DNA from: Bacteroidota bacterium
GTDB taxonomy: Bacteria; Bacteroidota; Ignavibacteria; Ignavibacteriales; Ignavibacteriaceae
Assembly: GCA_021813585.1 (NCBI GenBank)
Contig: JAKAJV010000135.1
Location: forward strand, 1 to 64,000
Length of the DNA stretch: 64,000 nucleotides
Direction of reading: 5' to 3'
Both the position numbers and the translations under genes were made by a program. Positions 36,464-46,191 of the stretch are shown piece by piece. Every line of letters starts with the position of its first letter. The first letter of the stretch is position 1. The notes under the pieces were generated by a model. That model saw only the letters and a program-made list of their open reading frames with translations. It searched no databases and had not been told where the DNA came from.

Positions 36464-37909
36464 ATGAGTACTGAAGTTAATCAAATTGAAGAGCTTGCAA
36501 ATAAAGAATACAAATACGGTTTTGTAAGCGATATTGAAGCCGAAAGCTTTCCGAGCGGCTTAGATGAAGATATTATTAGGCAGCTATCTGAAATAAAAAA
36601 AGAGCCGGAATTCATGCTGGAATGGAGGCTGAAAGCATACAAGCATTGGCTTACCATGGAAGAGCCGAACTGGGCAAATATAAAATACCCACCTATTGAT
36701 TATCAGGCAATCTCATATTATTCGGCTCCAAAGAAAAAGCCGGCAAAAAAAAATTTGGATGAAGTAGACCCTGAACTGCTGCGCACTTACGAAAAACTCG
36801 GCATTTCGCTTGAAGAGCAGAAAGTTCTTTCCGGCGTGGCTGTTGATGCGGTATTTGATAGTGTTTCGGTTGCAACTACATTTAAAAGCAAGCTGGCGGA
36901 ATTAGGAATAATTTTTTGCTCAATGTCCGATGCTATACAAAACCACCCGGAACTGGTTAAGAAATATCTTGGAAGCGTGGTGCCCTATACCGATAATTTT
37001 TTTGCTACATTAAACTCGGCAGTTTTCAGCGACGGATCCTTCGTATATATTCCCAAAGGCGTAAGGTGCCCGATGGAATTATCCACTTACTTTAGAATTA
37101 ATGCTGCAAACACCGGCCAGTTTGAGCGTACATTAATTATTGCCGATGAAGGTGCTTATGTTAGTTACCTGGAAGGCTGCACAGCACCGATGAGGGATGA
37201 GAACCAGCTTCACGCTGCGGTTGTTGAATTGGTTGCGCTTGATAATGCTCAGATAAAATATTCTACCGTACAGAACTGGTACCCCGGAGATAAAAACGGC
37301 ATAGGCGGAATTTATAACTTTGTTACCAAAAGAGGCGCCTGCCGCGGAGTGAATTCTAAGATATCGTGGACACAGGTAGAAACCGGCTCTGCTATTACCT
37401 GGAAATATCCAAGCTGTCTTTTAATCGGCGATAATTCAATAGGAGAATTTTATTCCGTAGCGGTTACAAATAATTTTCAGCAGGCGGATACAGGCACAAA
37501 GATGATACACATGGGAAAGAATACCAGGAGTACAATTATTTCCAAGGGAATATCTGCCGGCAAAAGCAACAACAGCTACCGAGGCCAGGTTAAAATAATT
37601 AAACGTGCAGATAATGCTAGAAATTTTTCTCAATGCGATTCCCTGCTTATAGGCGATAAATGCGGCGCGCATACTTTCCCTTACCTGGATATAAACAATC
37701 CTTCCGCACAGATTGAGCATGAAGCCACAACATCCAAAATCGGCGAGGACCAGATATTCTATTTAAACCAAAGAGGCATCTCTACCGAAGATGCTATCGG
37801 AATGATTGTGAACGGATACTGCAAAGAAGTATTTAAGGAGCTACCAATGGAATTTGCGGTCGAGGCTCAAAAGCTGCTAAGCGTTAGTCTGGAAGGAAGT
37901 GTGGGGTAA
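36464..37909 (+). CDS. sufB: Fe-S cluster assembly scaffold SufB
   Basis: A 481-residue SufB, the scaffold of the SufBCD complex on which [4Fe-4S] clusters are built in the cytoplasm. The region [38 protein letters not shown] is nearly invariant in the family, as are [10 protein letters not shown] and the terminal YFxxRGI-type [18 protein letters not shown]. It heads an eight-gene operon (sufB-C-D-S-U-T-brx-rrf2). It begins after a repeat region that may carry the promoter. Confidence 0.96.
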   Translation: MSTEVNQIEELANKEYKYGFVSDIEAESFPSGLDEDIIRQLSEIKKEPEFMLEWRLKAYKHWLTMEEPNWANIKYPPIDYQAISYYSAPKKKPAKKNLDEVDPELLRTYEKLGISLEEQKVLSGVAVDAVFDSVSVATTFKSKLAELGIIFCSMSDAIQNHPELVKKYLGSVVPYTDNFFATLNSAVFSDGSFVYIPKGVRCPMELSTYFRINAANTGQFERTLIIADEGAYVSYLEGCTAPMRDENQLHAAVVELVALDNAQIKYSTVQNWYPGDKNGIGGIYNFVTKRGACRGVNSKISWTQVETGSAITWKYPSCLLIGDNSIGEFYSVAVTNNFQQADTGTKMIHMGKNTRSTIISKGISAGKSNNSYRGQVKIIKRADNARNFSQCDSLLIGDKCGAHTFPYLDINNPSAQIEHEATTSKIGEDQIFYLNQRGISTEDAIGMIVNGYCKEVFKELPMEFAVEAQKLLSVSLEGSVG

Positions 37910-37952
37910 TACAATTAAAAATTAAAAATTAAAAATTGATAAGGTTAATTTA

Positions 37953-38714
37953 ATGTTGCAAATAAAAAACATACATGCCAGCATTGAAGGCAAAGAGATA
38001 TTAAAAGGTATAAACCTGAAAGTTAATGCAGGAGAAGTTCATGCAATAATGGGCCCGAACGGCAGCGGTAAAAGCACACTGGCGCAAGTATTGGCCGGGC
38101 GCCAGGAATATGAAGTTACAAAGGGAGAGGTTATTTATAACAATAAAGACCTGCTATCTCTTTCTCCTGAAGACCGTGCACGGGAAGGTATTTTTCTTGC
38201 ATTTCAATACCCTATAGAAATCCCCGGCGTAAGCAATACAAACCTTCTAAAAACGGCATTAAACGAAATAAGAAAATACAACGGTCAGGAAGAGCTGGAT
38301 GCCATGGAATTCCTTGCACTTTTAAAAAGCAAGATGAAGCTGGTTGAAATGGACCAGTCGCTGTTAAACCGTGCAGTTAACGAGGGATTCTCCGGTGGTG
38401 AGAAGAAGAGGAATGAAATTTTACAGATGGCCGTATTGGAACCGAAGCTTGCTATTCTTGATGAAACAGATTCCGGGCTGGATATAGACGCATTGCGAAT
38501 TGTAGCCAGCGGCGTAAACAAATTAAGATCGGAAGACAGGGCGATTATAGTTGTAACACACTACCAGAGGCTGCTGAATTATATCGTCCCGGATTTTGTG
38601 CACGTGCTTTACAACGGCAGAATAGTTAAATCCGGTACAAAAGAATTAGCCCTTGAGCTCGAAGAAAAAGGTTACGATTGGCTGAAAGACCAGAAAGAAT
38701 TGGTAATGAATTAA
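37953..38714 (+). CDS. sufC: Fe-S assembly ATPase SufC
   Basis: A 253-residue ABC-type ATPase without membrane spans. Walker A GPNGSGKST (about 36-44), the signature GFSGGEKKRNEI and Walker B LAILDETDSGLDIDAL, followed by the H-loop TH, are all intact. It energises SufBD during cluster assembly. It starts 43 bases after sufB behind a run of AAAATTAAAAATTA-type repeats. Confidence 0.97.
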   Translation: MLQIKNIHASIEGKEILKGINLKVNAGEVHAIMGPNGSGKSTLAQVLAGRQEYEVTKGEVIYNNKDLLSLSPEDRAREGIFLAFQYPIEIPGVSNTNLLKTALNEIRKYNGQEELDAMEFLALLKSKMKLVEMDQSLLNRAVNEGFSGGEKKRNEILQMAVLEPKLAILDETDSGLDIDALRIVASGVNKLRSEDRAIIVVTHYQRLLNYIVPDFVHVLYNGRIVKSGTKELALELEEKGYDWLKDQKELVMN

Positions 38715-38739
38715 TTTGAACTTAGACTTTATAGATGAA

Positions 38740-38800
38740 AGATCAAGTTCAAGTTTAAGATCAAGATCAAGTTCAAGTTCAGGTTTAAGATCAAGAAGTT
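38740..38800. repeat. Hexamer array 4 in the sufC-sufD gap
   Basis: Mixed GATCAAG and TTCAAG units, about ten in a row, fill most of the 134-base gap between sufC and sufD. Confidence 0.65.
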
Positions 38801-38848
38801 TATAGTTTTGTAATATATTAATGAAAGACAAAAGATAGAGGATAATTT

Positions 38849-40165
38849 ATGGGCCACGATGTGGACATAAGAGACTGGTATATATCCCGGTTTAAGGATT
38901 TTGAAAATAGTTTGAACGGCGAAAGCTTAAAGCCCATCCACATGCTTCGCAAGGAAGCTATAGAAGGATTTGCCAAACTTAATTTCCCGACGACGCGCGA
39001 CGAAGAATGGAGATTCACTAATATCTCCCCTATTCTTAGATTCAACTTTAAGCCTTCCCTGAAAATAAAAAAGATAACCAAGAGCACCGTCGAAAAATTT
39101 TTATTCAAAGAATTAAATTGTCATCTCCTGGTTTTTATAAACGGACATTTTGCCAAAGAGTTTTCCCGTACAAACAATTTACCCAAAGGAGTTGTTGCAG
39201 GAAATATAAACAGGGAAATTTCCAACGGCTCAGAACTTGTAGGCAGGCATCTAGGTAAATACGCAAACCACAAGGAACAAATATTTACCGCTTTAAGCAC
39301 AGCATTTACTAAAGACGGCGCATTTATTTACGTACCCGATGATAAAATTATAGAAGAACCGATTCATATCTTATTTATAACGGATACGAACGGCGAGCAG
39401 TTGCTTACCCAGCCGCGCAACTTATATATAGCCGGTAAGAATTCCCAGGTTACAATTCTAGAGCATTATGCCTCGGTAAACGAAGGCTTATACTTTACAA
39501 ACGTTGTTACCGAAGTTGTTGCCGGAGAAAATTCAATTGTGGATCATATAAAGCTCCAAGAGGAAAGCGTAAAATCTTTTCACATTTCCAGAACGGAGAT
39601 AGACCAGGAAAGAAGCAGCAATTTTGCCTCGCATTCAATCTCGCTGGGAGGAGAAATTACGAGAAATGATTTTAACTCCCGATTTAACGGGCAGGGCGGA
39701 GAATGTACTTTGAACGGTTTATATTTACTTAATGGCAATCAGTTGTACGATACACACACTATGATCGACCATGCAAATCCTTATTGCAACAGTCATGAAC
39801 ATTACAAAGGCATACTCGATGGTCAATCCAGGGGTGTATTTAACGGCAAGATAATGGTTCGCAGGGATGCGCAGAAGACAAACGCATTCCAGGAGAACAA
39901 CAACATAATATTATCGAGCGACGCGCTGGTAAACACTAAACCGCAGCTGGAAATATTTGCAGATGATGTAAAGTGCAGCCACGGTGCAACCATCGGTCAG
40001 CTCGATGCAGATTCGATGTTCTACCTTAAGGCCAGGGGAATAGGCGAAGAAAAAGCCCGCACAATTTTAATCCATGCCTTTGCCAGCGATGTGGTTAGGA
40101 CGGTAAAGATAGAGGCGCTGAGGAACTATTTTGAGAAAATATTAAACGACAGATTTAATAAATAA
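38849..40165 (+). CDS. sufD: Fe-S assembly protein SufD
   Basis: A 438-residue SufD, paralogue of SufB. It carries TTRDEEWRFTNISP near residue 49, and the conserved core DDVKCSHGATIGQLDADSMFYLKARGIGEEKARTILIHAFASDVV (about 378-422), which contains the family's Cys and His residues at the SufB interface. The ATG at 38849 has an AGAGGATAATTT leader. Position between sufC and sufS is standard. Confidence 0.95.
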   Translation: MGHDVDIRDWYISRFKDFENSLNGESLKPIHMLRKEAIEGFAKLNFPTTRDEEWRFTNISPILRFNFKPSLKIKKITKSTVEKFLFKELNCHLLVFINGHFAKEFSRTNNLPKGVVAGNINREISNGSELVGRHLGKYANHKEQIFTALSTAFTKDGAFIYVPDDKIIEEPIHILFITDTNGEQLLTQPRNLYIAGKNSQVTILEHYASVNEGLYFTNVVTEVVAGENSIVDHIKLQEESVKSFHISRTEIDQERSSNFASHSISLGGEITRNDFNSRFNGQGGECTLNGLYLLNGNQLYDTHTMIDHANPYCNSHEHYKGILDGQSRGVFNGKIMVRRDAQKTNAFQENNNIILSSDALVNTKPQLEIFADDVKCSHGATIGQLDADSMFYLKARGIGEEKARTILIHAFASDVVRTVKIEALRNYFEKILNDRFNK

Positions 40166-40251
40166 ATTCTTTGCATGCAGGCTTGCCCGCGGCCGCTCAT
40201 TTTTACCCGCAAGGCGCTGAGTTGCAAAGGAAAAATTACATAGGCCGAAAA

Positions 40252-41502
40252 GTGAATAAAACAGAATTACATATTGAGCCGAAGGCTTTCGATTTAGAAA
40301 AAATCCGCCGCGACTTTCCGATACTAGGGCTACAGGTGCACGGTAAGCCTCTTTGCTATTTGGATAACGCAGCAACAACTCAAAAACCGCAGGCGGTAAT
40401 CGACTCTCTTGTTCAATACTATTCTTCAATGAATGCAAACATTCACCGGGGCGTTCATCATCTTAGCGAGGTTTCTACAAAGGCTTTTGAAGACGCACGC
40501 ATAAAAGTGAAGAGCTTCATCAATGCCTCAAGCGAAAAAGAAATTATATTTACAAGAGGAACTACCGAATCTATAAACCTGGTAGCCAATTCTTTTTTAA
40601 GGGGACGGTTTGAAGACGGCGACGAAGTTATTATTACCGGAATGGAACATCATTCCAACATTGTTCCCTGGCAGTTGTTTGATTCTATAAAAAAGATAAA
40701 GCTGAGAATCGTTCCGGTAGACGACAACGGCGAGCTTATCCTTGATGATTTTGAAAAAATGATAAACGAAAAAACAAAGCTTGTATCGGTTGTTTATGTT
40801 TCAAATTCTTTGGGTACAATCAATCCGGTTGAAAAAATAATTTCCGCAGCACACAAGCATAACGTGCCGGTTCTTCTAGATGCTGCACAGGCTATTCAGC
40901 ATATACCGGTTGATGTGCGGAAGCTTGACTGCGATTTCCTGGCATTTTCCGGGCACAAAATTTACGGGCCGACGGGAATTGGAATTCTTTATGGTAAAGA
41001 AAAATTATTGGATGAACTGCCGCCTTTTCTTGGAGGCGGAGATATGATTTCGAAAGTAACTTTTAACGGTACTACTTTTAACCAGCTGCCTTATAAGTTT
41101 GAAGCCGGTACTTCCAATATTGCCGATGCAATCGCGCTCGGAACTGCAATCGATTACGTTGCGGGAATAGGTATCGATGCTATATCATCGCACGAAACGG
41201 AAATTCTTGAATATGCGTCGGCAAAAGTAGCCGAAGTGCCTGGCCTTAAAATTATAGGCACTGCAAAAAATAAAAGCAGCGTACTCTCCTTTATATTTGA
41301 TAACATTCACCCGCACGATGTAGGAACGTTTTTAGACTTCGAAGGCATTGCTGTAAGAACCGGGCACCACTGCACTCAGCCTATAATGGACCGCTTCTGC
41401 ATACCGGCTACAACAAGGGCTTCCTTTGCAATGTACAATACAAAAGAAGAGGTAGACATTCTAGTTAGAGGATTAAAGAAAATTACAGAGGTTTTTAACT
41501 GA
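40252..41502 (+). CDS. sufS: Cysteine desulfurase SufS
   Basis: A 416-residue PLP-dependent group II cysteine desulfurase. FDLEKIRRDFPIL opens the homologous region; the PLP lysine is in FSGHKIYGP and C374 in RTGHHCTQP is the persulfide-carrying residue. I chose the GTG at 40252: an in-frame ATG at 40171 would add 27 residues translated from a GC-rich repeat and is not homologous to any SufS. It supplies sulfur to SufU and SufBCD. Its stop overlaps the SufU ATG by one base. Confidence 0.93.
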   Translation: MNKTELHIEPKAFDLEKIRRDFPILGLQVHGKPLCYLDNAATTQKPQAVIDSLVQYYSSMNANIHRGVHHLSEVSTKAFEDARIKVKSFINASSEKEIIFTRGTTESINLVANSFLRGRFEDGDEVIITGMEHHSNIVPWQLFDSIKKIKLRIVPVDDNGELILDDFEKMINEKTKLVSVVYVSNSLGTINPVEKIISAAHKHNVPVLLDAAQAIQHIPVDVRKLDCDFLAFSGHKIYGPTGIGILYGKEKLLDELPPFLGGGDMISKVTFNGTTFNQLPYKFEAGTSNIADAIALGTAIDYVAGIGIDAISSHETEILEYASAKVAEVPGLKIIGTAKNKSSVLSFIFDNIHPHDVGTFLDFEGIAVRTGHHCTQPIMDRFCIPATTRASFAMYNTKEEVDILVRGLKKITEVFN

Positions 41503-41957
41503 TGGATACTGAATTAAGAGAACTATATCAGCAGGTTATTTTAGACCATAATAAGAGTCCCAGAAACTTTAAGAAGCTGGAGAATGCAAACCAGGATGCT
41601 GAAGGTTATAATCCGCTCTGCGGAGACAAAATTCATATCTACCTGAATGTTGAGGACGGGATAGTTAAAGATATAAGCTTTATCGGCTCCGGATGCGCTA
41701 TCTCTAAAGCTTCTGCCTCTTTGATGAGCACAATAATAAAAGGTAAAAGTAAAGAAGAAGCCGGAATTATTTTTGAAAAATTCCACGACCTGGTAACCGG
41801 AAAATTAACCGGTGAGGCCGAGATTGAGGAACTAGGTAAGCTTGCGGTCTTTGCCGGAGTAAGGGATTTTCCGGCGCGGGTAAAATGTGCAAGCCTTGCC
41901 TGGCATACAATGATGACGGCATTGCAGGGCAAAGATGAAAAGGTAACCACGGAATAA
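41502..41957 (+). CDS. sufU: SufU-type sulfur-transfer/scaffold protein
   Basis: A 151-residue IscU-like protein of the SufU type: zinc or Fe-S ligands C40 and D42 (NPLCGD), C65 (GSGCAIS) and C129 (VKCASLAWHT), with the roughly 20-residue insertion (GKLTGEAEIEELGKLAVFAGV) that separates SufU from IscU. SufU accepts persulfide from SufS. It is translationally coupled to sufS (TGATG) and followed by sufT after 5 bases. Confidence 0.94.
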   Translation: MDTELRELYQQVILDHNKSPRNFKKLENANQDAEGYNPLCGDKIHIYLNVEDGIVKDISFIGSGCAISKASASLMSTIIKGKSKEEAGIIFEKFHDLVTGKLTGEAEIEELGKLAVFAGVRDFPARVKCASLAWHTMMTALQGKDEKVTTE

Positions 41958-41962
41958 TTACT

Positions 41963-42283
41963 ATGAGCGGATTAAACAAACAGGAACTGGAAGACAAAAT
42001 TATTCAGGTATTAAAAACTTGTTACGACCCCGAAATACCTGTCGATATCTTTGAGCTCGGATTAATTTACGAAATAAAAATTGATGACGACGCCAATGTA
42101 AATATCAAGATGACATTAACATCACCTGCATGCCCGGTTGCGGGCTCATTGCCGGGTGAGGTAAATGAAAAAGTAAAATCCATTGACGGCATAAAAAGTG
42201 TAAGAATAGAATTAGTATGGAGCCCGCCGTGGGACAGAGACATGATGTCCGAGGTAGCAAAAGTTGAATTAGGAATGTACTAA
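41963..42283 (+). CDS. sufT: SufT / MIP18-family (DUF59) Fe-S maturation protein
   Basis: A 106-residue DUF59 protein: YDPEIPVDIFELGLIYEI and the Cys-containing MTLTSPACPVAGSLPGEV are the family signatures, and VELVWSPPWDRDMMSE ends it. DUF59 proteins in suf operons help mature particular Fe-S proteins. Intact and typical in length. Confidence 0.93.
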   Translation: MSGLNKQELEDKIIQVLKTCYDPEIPVDIFELGLIYEIKIDDDANVNIKMTLTSPACPVAGSLPGEVNEKVKSIDGIKSVRIELVWSPPWDRDMMSEVAKVELGMY

Positions 42284-42310
42284 ATTATTTAACCTGAGTA
42301 ATTGCCAAAC

Positions 42311-42378
42311 AACCTTGAACTTACACTTGACCTTGAACTTACACTTGAACTACCTAGGCAAGTTTAAGTTTAAGAAGA
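42311..42378. repeat. CTTGAA hexamer array 5 with inverted arm
   Basis: Units CTTGAACTTACA are followed across CCTAGG by AAGTTTAAGTTTAAG, so the array can fold on itself. It lies in the sufT-bacilliredoxin gap. Confidence 0.65.
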
Positions 42379-42433
42379 GTAAGAGTTAGAATGGTAAAGA
42401 AAAAATATCAATATTAACTAGAGAGGAAATGAC

Positions 42434-42967
42434 ATGTTCAATATTATTTCGCGTCCGCCAATATACGATCAGGACGCAGTTCAGCCAATGCGTGATGAAT
42501 TGGTTGCAGTAGGGTTTGAAGAATTATTAACACCCGGTGACGTTGACAAAGCCATCAACGTAAAAGACGACAAGACAGTGCTCGTTATGATAAATTCCGT
42601 CTGCGGATGCGCCGCAGGAAGCGCTCGCCCCGGAGTTTCATTGGCTTTACAGCATACTGCTATTCCCGATAAGCTGTACACCGGATTTGCCGGGCAGGAA
42701 AGAGATGCTGTTGAAAAGATAAGGCAGCTGATTGGAAATTTCCCGCCTTCATCTCCCAGCATAGCGATATTTAAAAACGGAATCCTTCTATATTTTATGC
42801 AGCGCTACGAAATTGAAGGTCGCAGCGCAGAGGAAATAGCGGATGAATTGAAATCCGCATTCGATGAACTCTGTACCGCAAAGGGTCCTTCAATCAGCCC
42901 GGAACAGTTTACGCAGGTAATTTACGCAAAGCAATGCGGTTCAAAAATTCCGCTGTTCAAAGGATAA
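42434..42967 (+). CDS. BrxA/BrxB-family bacilliredoxin with C-terminal extension
   Basis: A 177-residue member of the YphP/YqiW family with the thioredoxin-like CGC motif (C57-G58-C59 in NSVCGCAAGSARPG). Bacillus bacilliredoxins are about 145 residues and reduce bacillithiol mixed disulfides; this protein is longer at the C-terminus and has a further Cys (C168 in AKQCGSKIP). Its place inside the suf operon, between sufT and the Rrf2 regulator, links it to thiol/sulfur handling. Whether the host makes bacillithiol cannot be told from this window. Confidence 0.82.
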   Translation: MFNIISRPPIYDQDAVQPMRDELVAVGFEELLTPGDVDKAINVKDDKTVLVMINSVCGCAAGSARPGVSLALQHTAIPDKLYTGFAGQERDAVEKIRQLIGNFPPSSPSIAIFKNGILLYFMQRYEIEGRSAEEIADELKSAFDELCTAKGPSISPEQFTQVIYAKQCGSKIPLFKG

Positions 42968-42976
42968 AAAATAGGA

Positions 42977-43037
42977 TTGCATGCAGGCATGGATGCATGA
43001 AATGCCATGCAAACATGCTTCCGTGCAGTCATGCGCT
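42977..43037. repeat. GCATG-rich direct and inverted repeat
   Basis: GCATGCAGGCATGG, ATGCATG, GCCATGCAAACATGC and GTGCAGTCATGCGC alternate in 61 bases upstream of the rrf2 gene. The same GCATGCAGGC word begins the repeat before sufS (40174-40183). Confidence 0.6.
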
Positions 43038-43102
43038 AACTTGAAAGTAAGTATAATAATGATTATAAGATTAAGCTTTGTTAATAAAAGTAAGTGAAAG
43101 AA

Positions 43103-43582
43103 ATGAAATTCAGTACACAAGAAGAATACGGATTGAGATGCCTGCTGCGTATTGCAAGATCAAAATCCTCAAATGGATTGACTATACCGGAAATAAGCCA
43201 GATGGAAGGGCTGTCGCCTGCCAACGTAGGAAAGATTCTGCGTGCTCTCCGCCTGGGCGGTTTTATTGAAAGCTCGCGCGGACAGACCGGCGGCTACAAG
43301 CTTGCGCGCCCGACAGGCGAGATAATTATCGGCGAGGTTCTGGCAGTTCTAGGCGGCAGGCTATATGAGGCAGGTTTCTGCGATATTCATGCAGGCAACG
43401 AAATGATTTGTACACACTCAATCGACTGCTCGATAAGATCGCTGTGGAGAACAATACAATCGCTGCTGGACAGCGTTCTAGAAAAATTGACACTTAAAGA
43501 TTTAATAGGCAGTGAGGAAGACGTTGTTACTCTCGTAACCAACTTTGCAGCATCCGCGCCTACTCCCTTTACGAATAACTGA
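43103..43582 (+). CDS. Rrf2-family transcriptional regulator (IscR/SufR-like)
   Basis: A 159-residue winged-helix regulator starting MKFSTQEEYGLRCLL, the canonical Rrf2 opening; the ATG at 43103 is preferred over the GTG at 43094. Three cysteines are spaced for an Fe-S cluster: C93, C103 and C109 in FCDIHAGNEMICTHSIDC, as in IscR-type sensors. It closes the suf operon and most likely senses cluster supply and represses or activates the operon. A candidate operator was not identified. Confidence 0.9.
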   Translation: MKFSTQEEYGLRCLLRIARSKSSNGLTIPEISQMEGLSPANVGKILRALRLGGFIESSRGQTGGYKLARPTGEIIIGEVLAVLGGRLYEAGFCDIHAGNEMICTHSIDCSIRSLWRTIQSLLDSVLEKLTLKDLIGSEEDVVTLVTNFAASAPTPFTNN

Positions 43583-43595
43583 TCTAAAGACTATG

Positions 43596-43982
43596 TTACG
43601 AGCCTTGTTTTTTGATTTCTGTACTATCCTTCACTCGCATCTCCTTCGGAATTTTTCTCAATTCGTCTTTAAGCTTTTCCGTATTACCGCCCTTTAACGA
43701 TTTATAAATTTTAATTACAACCTCGGTGGAATTATTAAATCCCCTTGAAGTAATTTTAATTCCGTCTACTTCTCTTGCTAGAGTTACACTGGCAAAAAGC
43801 TTATCCCGGTAGATAAGATCGTTCTTCATCTTGACTCTCTTTTCCGGTATATTATCTAGTGCCCAGTATAATCCCTTTTTTGCGTTTTGGTAAGCGGTGT
43901 TTATTTCTTCTTCGGGAACTACTTGCGCACCGGTAAATTGAGCAGCGGATAACGCGACAAATAATAAAAAATATTTAATCAT
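43596..43982 (-). CDS. Small exported protein of unknown function
   Basis: A 128-residue exported protein with a signal peptide MIKYFLLFVALSAAQFTGAQ and a charged, basic mature domain (KRVKMKNDLIYRDKLFASVTLAREVDG). I do not recognise it. It ends with a lysine-rich tail. Converges with the Rrf2 gene (13-base gap) and is divergent from the SMP-30-like gene. The frame is convincing because of the signal peptide and consistent codon use. Confidence 0.68.
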   Translation of the reverse strand: MIKYFLLFVALSAAQFTGAQVVPEEEINTAYQNAKKGLYWALDNIPEKRVKMKNDLIYRDKLFASVTLAREVDGIKITSRGFNNSTEVVIKIYKSLKGGNTEKLKDELRKIPKEMRVKDSTEIKKQGS

Positions 43983-44101
43983 AAATTCCCCGCAAATACT
44001 TTATTATAGTTTAATAAAAATTAGCCTAAATAAAAATATTAAATCGAATTTTTTGCCCTTGATGCCATTGTGCTATATTTTAGCAAAGCAAAATAAATTT
44101 T

Positions 44102-45064
44102 ATGATTAATCATAAAATAGTAATATACATTGTAGCAATATTCCTTCCTGCCATTATAGGAATATTCATTATACAGGAAATTAAAGTACAAAAGGTAGAA
44201 GGAATGTTCGAGAAAGTAATAGGCGGTTTAAACTTTCCGGAAGGCCCGGCCTGGGACGGCAACGGCAGCATTTATGTTTCGAGCTGCTATGGCGGCTACA
44301 TTACAAAAATTACCGGGGACTCTTCATACACATTTTTATCGGCATCGAAAAATCCTTTCACGCTTAAACAGACAAACGGCCTTACATTCGATAAGCACGG
44401 CAACCTGTTTGCATGCGATTACGGGATAGGTGCAATACTTAAAATTACTTCTTATGGGAAATCGGAAATCTACGCATCCGGTCATACAGATAATAAAGGA
44501 GTTTACATACAGAGATTTAACCGGCCGAACGATCTTGCTTTTGATCCTTCGGGCAATCTTTACTTTACCGATCCGAAATCTTATGACAAAAATATTCCGG
44601 ACGGCGTTGTGTATAGGATCGATACTAAGACAAAGGAAGTAACTGCCGCTGCCGACAGTATCGCATTTTCAAACGGCATAGCTTTCTCCGAAGACGGTAA
44701 ATCGGCATTCGTATGCGAGTCTGCAAAGCACCGTGTTTTGAAATTCAGCGTGGAAGCCGGCGGTACATTTTCAAATAGAGTAATTTTTGCAGTGCTGCCG
44801 GACGGAGACCCGGACGGAATTGCATTCGACATTGAAGGTAATTTATACGTTGCCAACTTCGGAAGCGGCAGAATCTATATACTCGACGCAGACGGAAATG
44901 TAAAAAAATTTTTACAGGCCCCCGGTAAAAAACCGAGCAACGTTGAGTTTGCAGGCCAAGATATGCGCACTCTGTATATCACCGAGGATGAAACAAATTC
45001 GGTTTATAAAACAAGGGTAGAAGTTCCCGGCTTACCTTTATTCAACTCGCCAGATAGACCTTGA
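44102..45064 (+). CDS. SMP-30/gluconolactonase-like beta-propeller protein
   Basis: A 320-residue protein with an N-terminal membrane span ([20 protein letters not shown]) and a six-bladed SMP-30/LRE-like propeller: [21 protein letters not shown] opens it (metal-binding Glu in FPEGP), with [20 protein letters not shown] and [21 protein letters not shown] later (typical N-D and D-G motifs). Family members hydrolyse lactones. Its coding end runs into a hexamer repeat, but the terminal TTGA stop is inside the array. Confidence 0.8.
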   Translation: MINHKIVIYIVAIFLPAIIGIFIIQEIKVQKVEGMFEKVIGGLNFPEGPAWDGNGSIYVSSCYGGYITKITGDSSYTFLSASKNPFTLKQTNGLTFDKHGNLFACDYGIGAILKITSYGKSEIYASGHTDNKGVYIQRFNRPNDLAFDPSGNLYFTDPKSYDKNIPDGVVYRIDTKTKEVTAAADSIAFSNGIAFSEDGKSAFVCESAKHRVLKFSVEAGGTFSNRVIFAVLPDGDPDGIAFDIEGNLYVANFGSGRIYILDADGNVKKFLQAPGKKPSNVEFAGQDMRTLYITEDETNSVYKTRVEVPGLPLFNSPDRP

Positions 45065-45104
45065 ACTTAAACTTGAACTTAAACTTAAACTTGAACTTAA
45101 CCTT
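45059..45104. repeat. CTTGAA hexamer array 6 at the 3' end of the SMP-30-like gene
   Basis: CTTGAACTTAAA units follow the propeller stop codon. Translated in frame with gpmA, they would give an (Asn-Leu)n peptide, which must not be taken as part of the mutase. Confidence 0.75.
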
Positions 45105-45210
45105 GCGCTTTTATGCGCTATTGATTTTTGTTTTGACACTATCCAATGTCTATTTTTGCATGTGCAATTTTATTGCTTTTCTTTTAAATCAAAAAAAACG
45201 GAGAAGATTA

Positions 45211-45966
45211 ATGATACATAAATTGGTATTACTGAGACACGGCGAAAGTAATTGGAACAAGGAAAATCGTTTTACCGGATGGACGGATGTTGATTTGTCG
45301 GAACAAGGAATTAAAGAAGCAAAGAGTGCGGGACAGATTTTAAAAAGCGAAGGCTACACTTTTGATATGGCATTTACTTCGGTTCTAAAAAGAGCAATTA
45401 GAACACTGTGGATAACACTAGACGAGCTAGACTTAATGTGGATTCCCGTTGAGCGCTCGTGGAGACTGAACGAACGGCATTACGGCGCACTTCAAGGATT
45501 GAATAAAGCAGAAACCGCTAAGAAGTATGGTGAAGACCAGGTGCATGTTTGGAGAAGGAGCTACGATATTCAACCGCCGGCACTGGAAAAAACGGACCCG
45601 AGATATCCGGGAAACGATCCGCGTTATGCCGACTTAAGCGAAACCGAGCTTCCGCTTACCGAATGCCTAAAGGACACCGTTAATAGATTTGTGCCTTACT
45701 GGGAACAGAGTATTGCACCTTTAGTTAAGACCGGACAAAAAATAATTATTGCTGCCCACGGCAACAGCCTAAGGGCCCTGGTAAAATATCTTGATAAAAT
45801 TCCGGATGACGAGATTGTTGGACTAAATATACCAACCGGCATACCGCTTGTTTACGAGCTGGATGAAAAGCTCAGCCCGATAAACCATTATTACCTTGGC
45901 AATGCGGAAGAAGTAGCAAAGAAAGCCCAAGCCGTTGCAAACCAGGGTAAAGCGGAAAGTAAATAG
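45211..45966 (+). CDS. gpmA: 2,3-bisphosphoglycerate-dependent phosphoglycerate mutase
   Basis: A 251-residue dPGM. The catalytic histidine is H10 in [43 protein letters not shown] and the second histidine in [14 protein letters not shown] complete the active site. It interconverts 3- and 2-phosphoglycerate in glycolysis. The ATG at 45211, behind CGGAGAAGATTA, gives the standard length; an upstream in-frame ATG at 45061 would add an artificial (NL)n stretch translated from a repeat. Confidence 0.95.
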   Translation: MIHKLVLLRHGESNWNKENRFTGWTDVDLSEQGIKEAKSAGQILKSEGYTFDMAFTSVLKRAIRTLWITLDELDLMWIPVERSWRLNERHYGALQGLNKAETAKKYGEDQVHVWRRSYDIQPPALEKTDPRYPGNDPRYADLSETELPLTECLKDTVNRFVPYWEQSIAPLVKTGQKIIIAAHGNSLRALVKYLDKIPDDEIVGLNIPTGIPLVYELDEKLSPINHYYLGNAEEVAKKAQAVANQGKAESK

Positions 45967-46107
45967 TAGATAGAAGGCAGTAAATAGTAGGTAGTAAATA
46001 GTAGGTAGTAAGTAGTAGGTAGAAAATTGGATAGGGCTTTTTCTCTTTATCGTTAATTCGGCTTATAATTTTCTACCTAAATTCTACCTACTAACTTCTA
46101 TCTACTG
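45965..46107. repeat. GTAGGTA heptamer array facing its complement, copy 1
   Basis: From the gpmA stop codon on, AGTAGATAG, then repeated TAGTAGGTAG/TAGTAAA units (to about 46028) are answered after about 40 bases by their complement (46067-46107, CTACCTA/CTTCTATCTACTG). The whole forms a large imperfect hairpin. A second copy lies at 47250-47328. Confidence 0.7.
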
Positions 46108-46191
46108 TTTATAGTTTTGGCTTGATTTTCAATTTCATTTTATCAATCTTGTTACCCAAGAATAAATATATATCGATGGGAACCTTCGTAA

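Noticed and set aside
43078-43102. GTG start at 43094 for the Rrf2 regulator.
   Set aside because: Rrf2 proteins almost always begin M-K/R-F/L-S/T, which fits the ATG at 43103.
45061-45210. Upstream in-frame ATG of gpmA, adding 50 residues that begin [10 protein letters not shown].
   Set aside because: The extra residues are translated from a CTTGAA repeat; the homologous protein starts at 45211 behind a good ribosome site.
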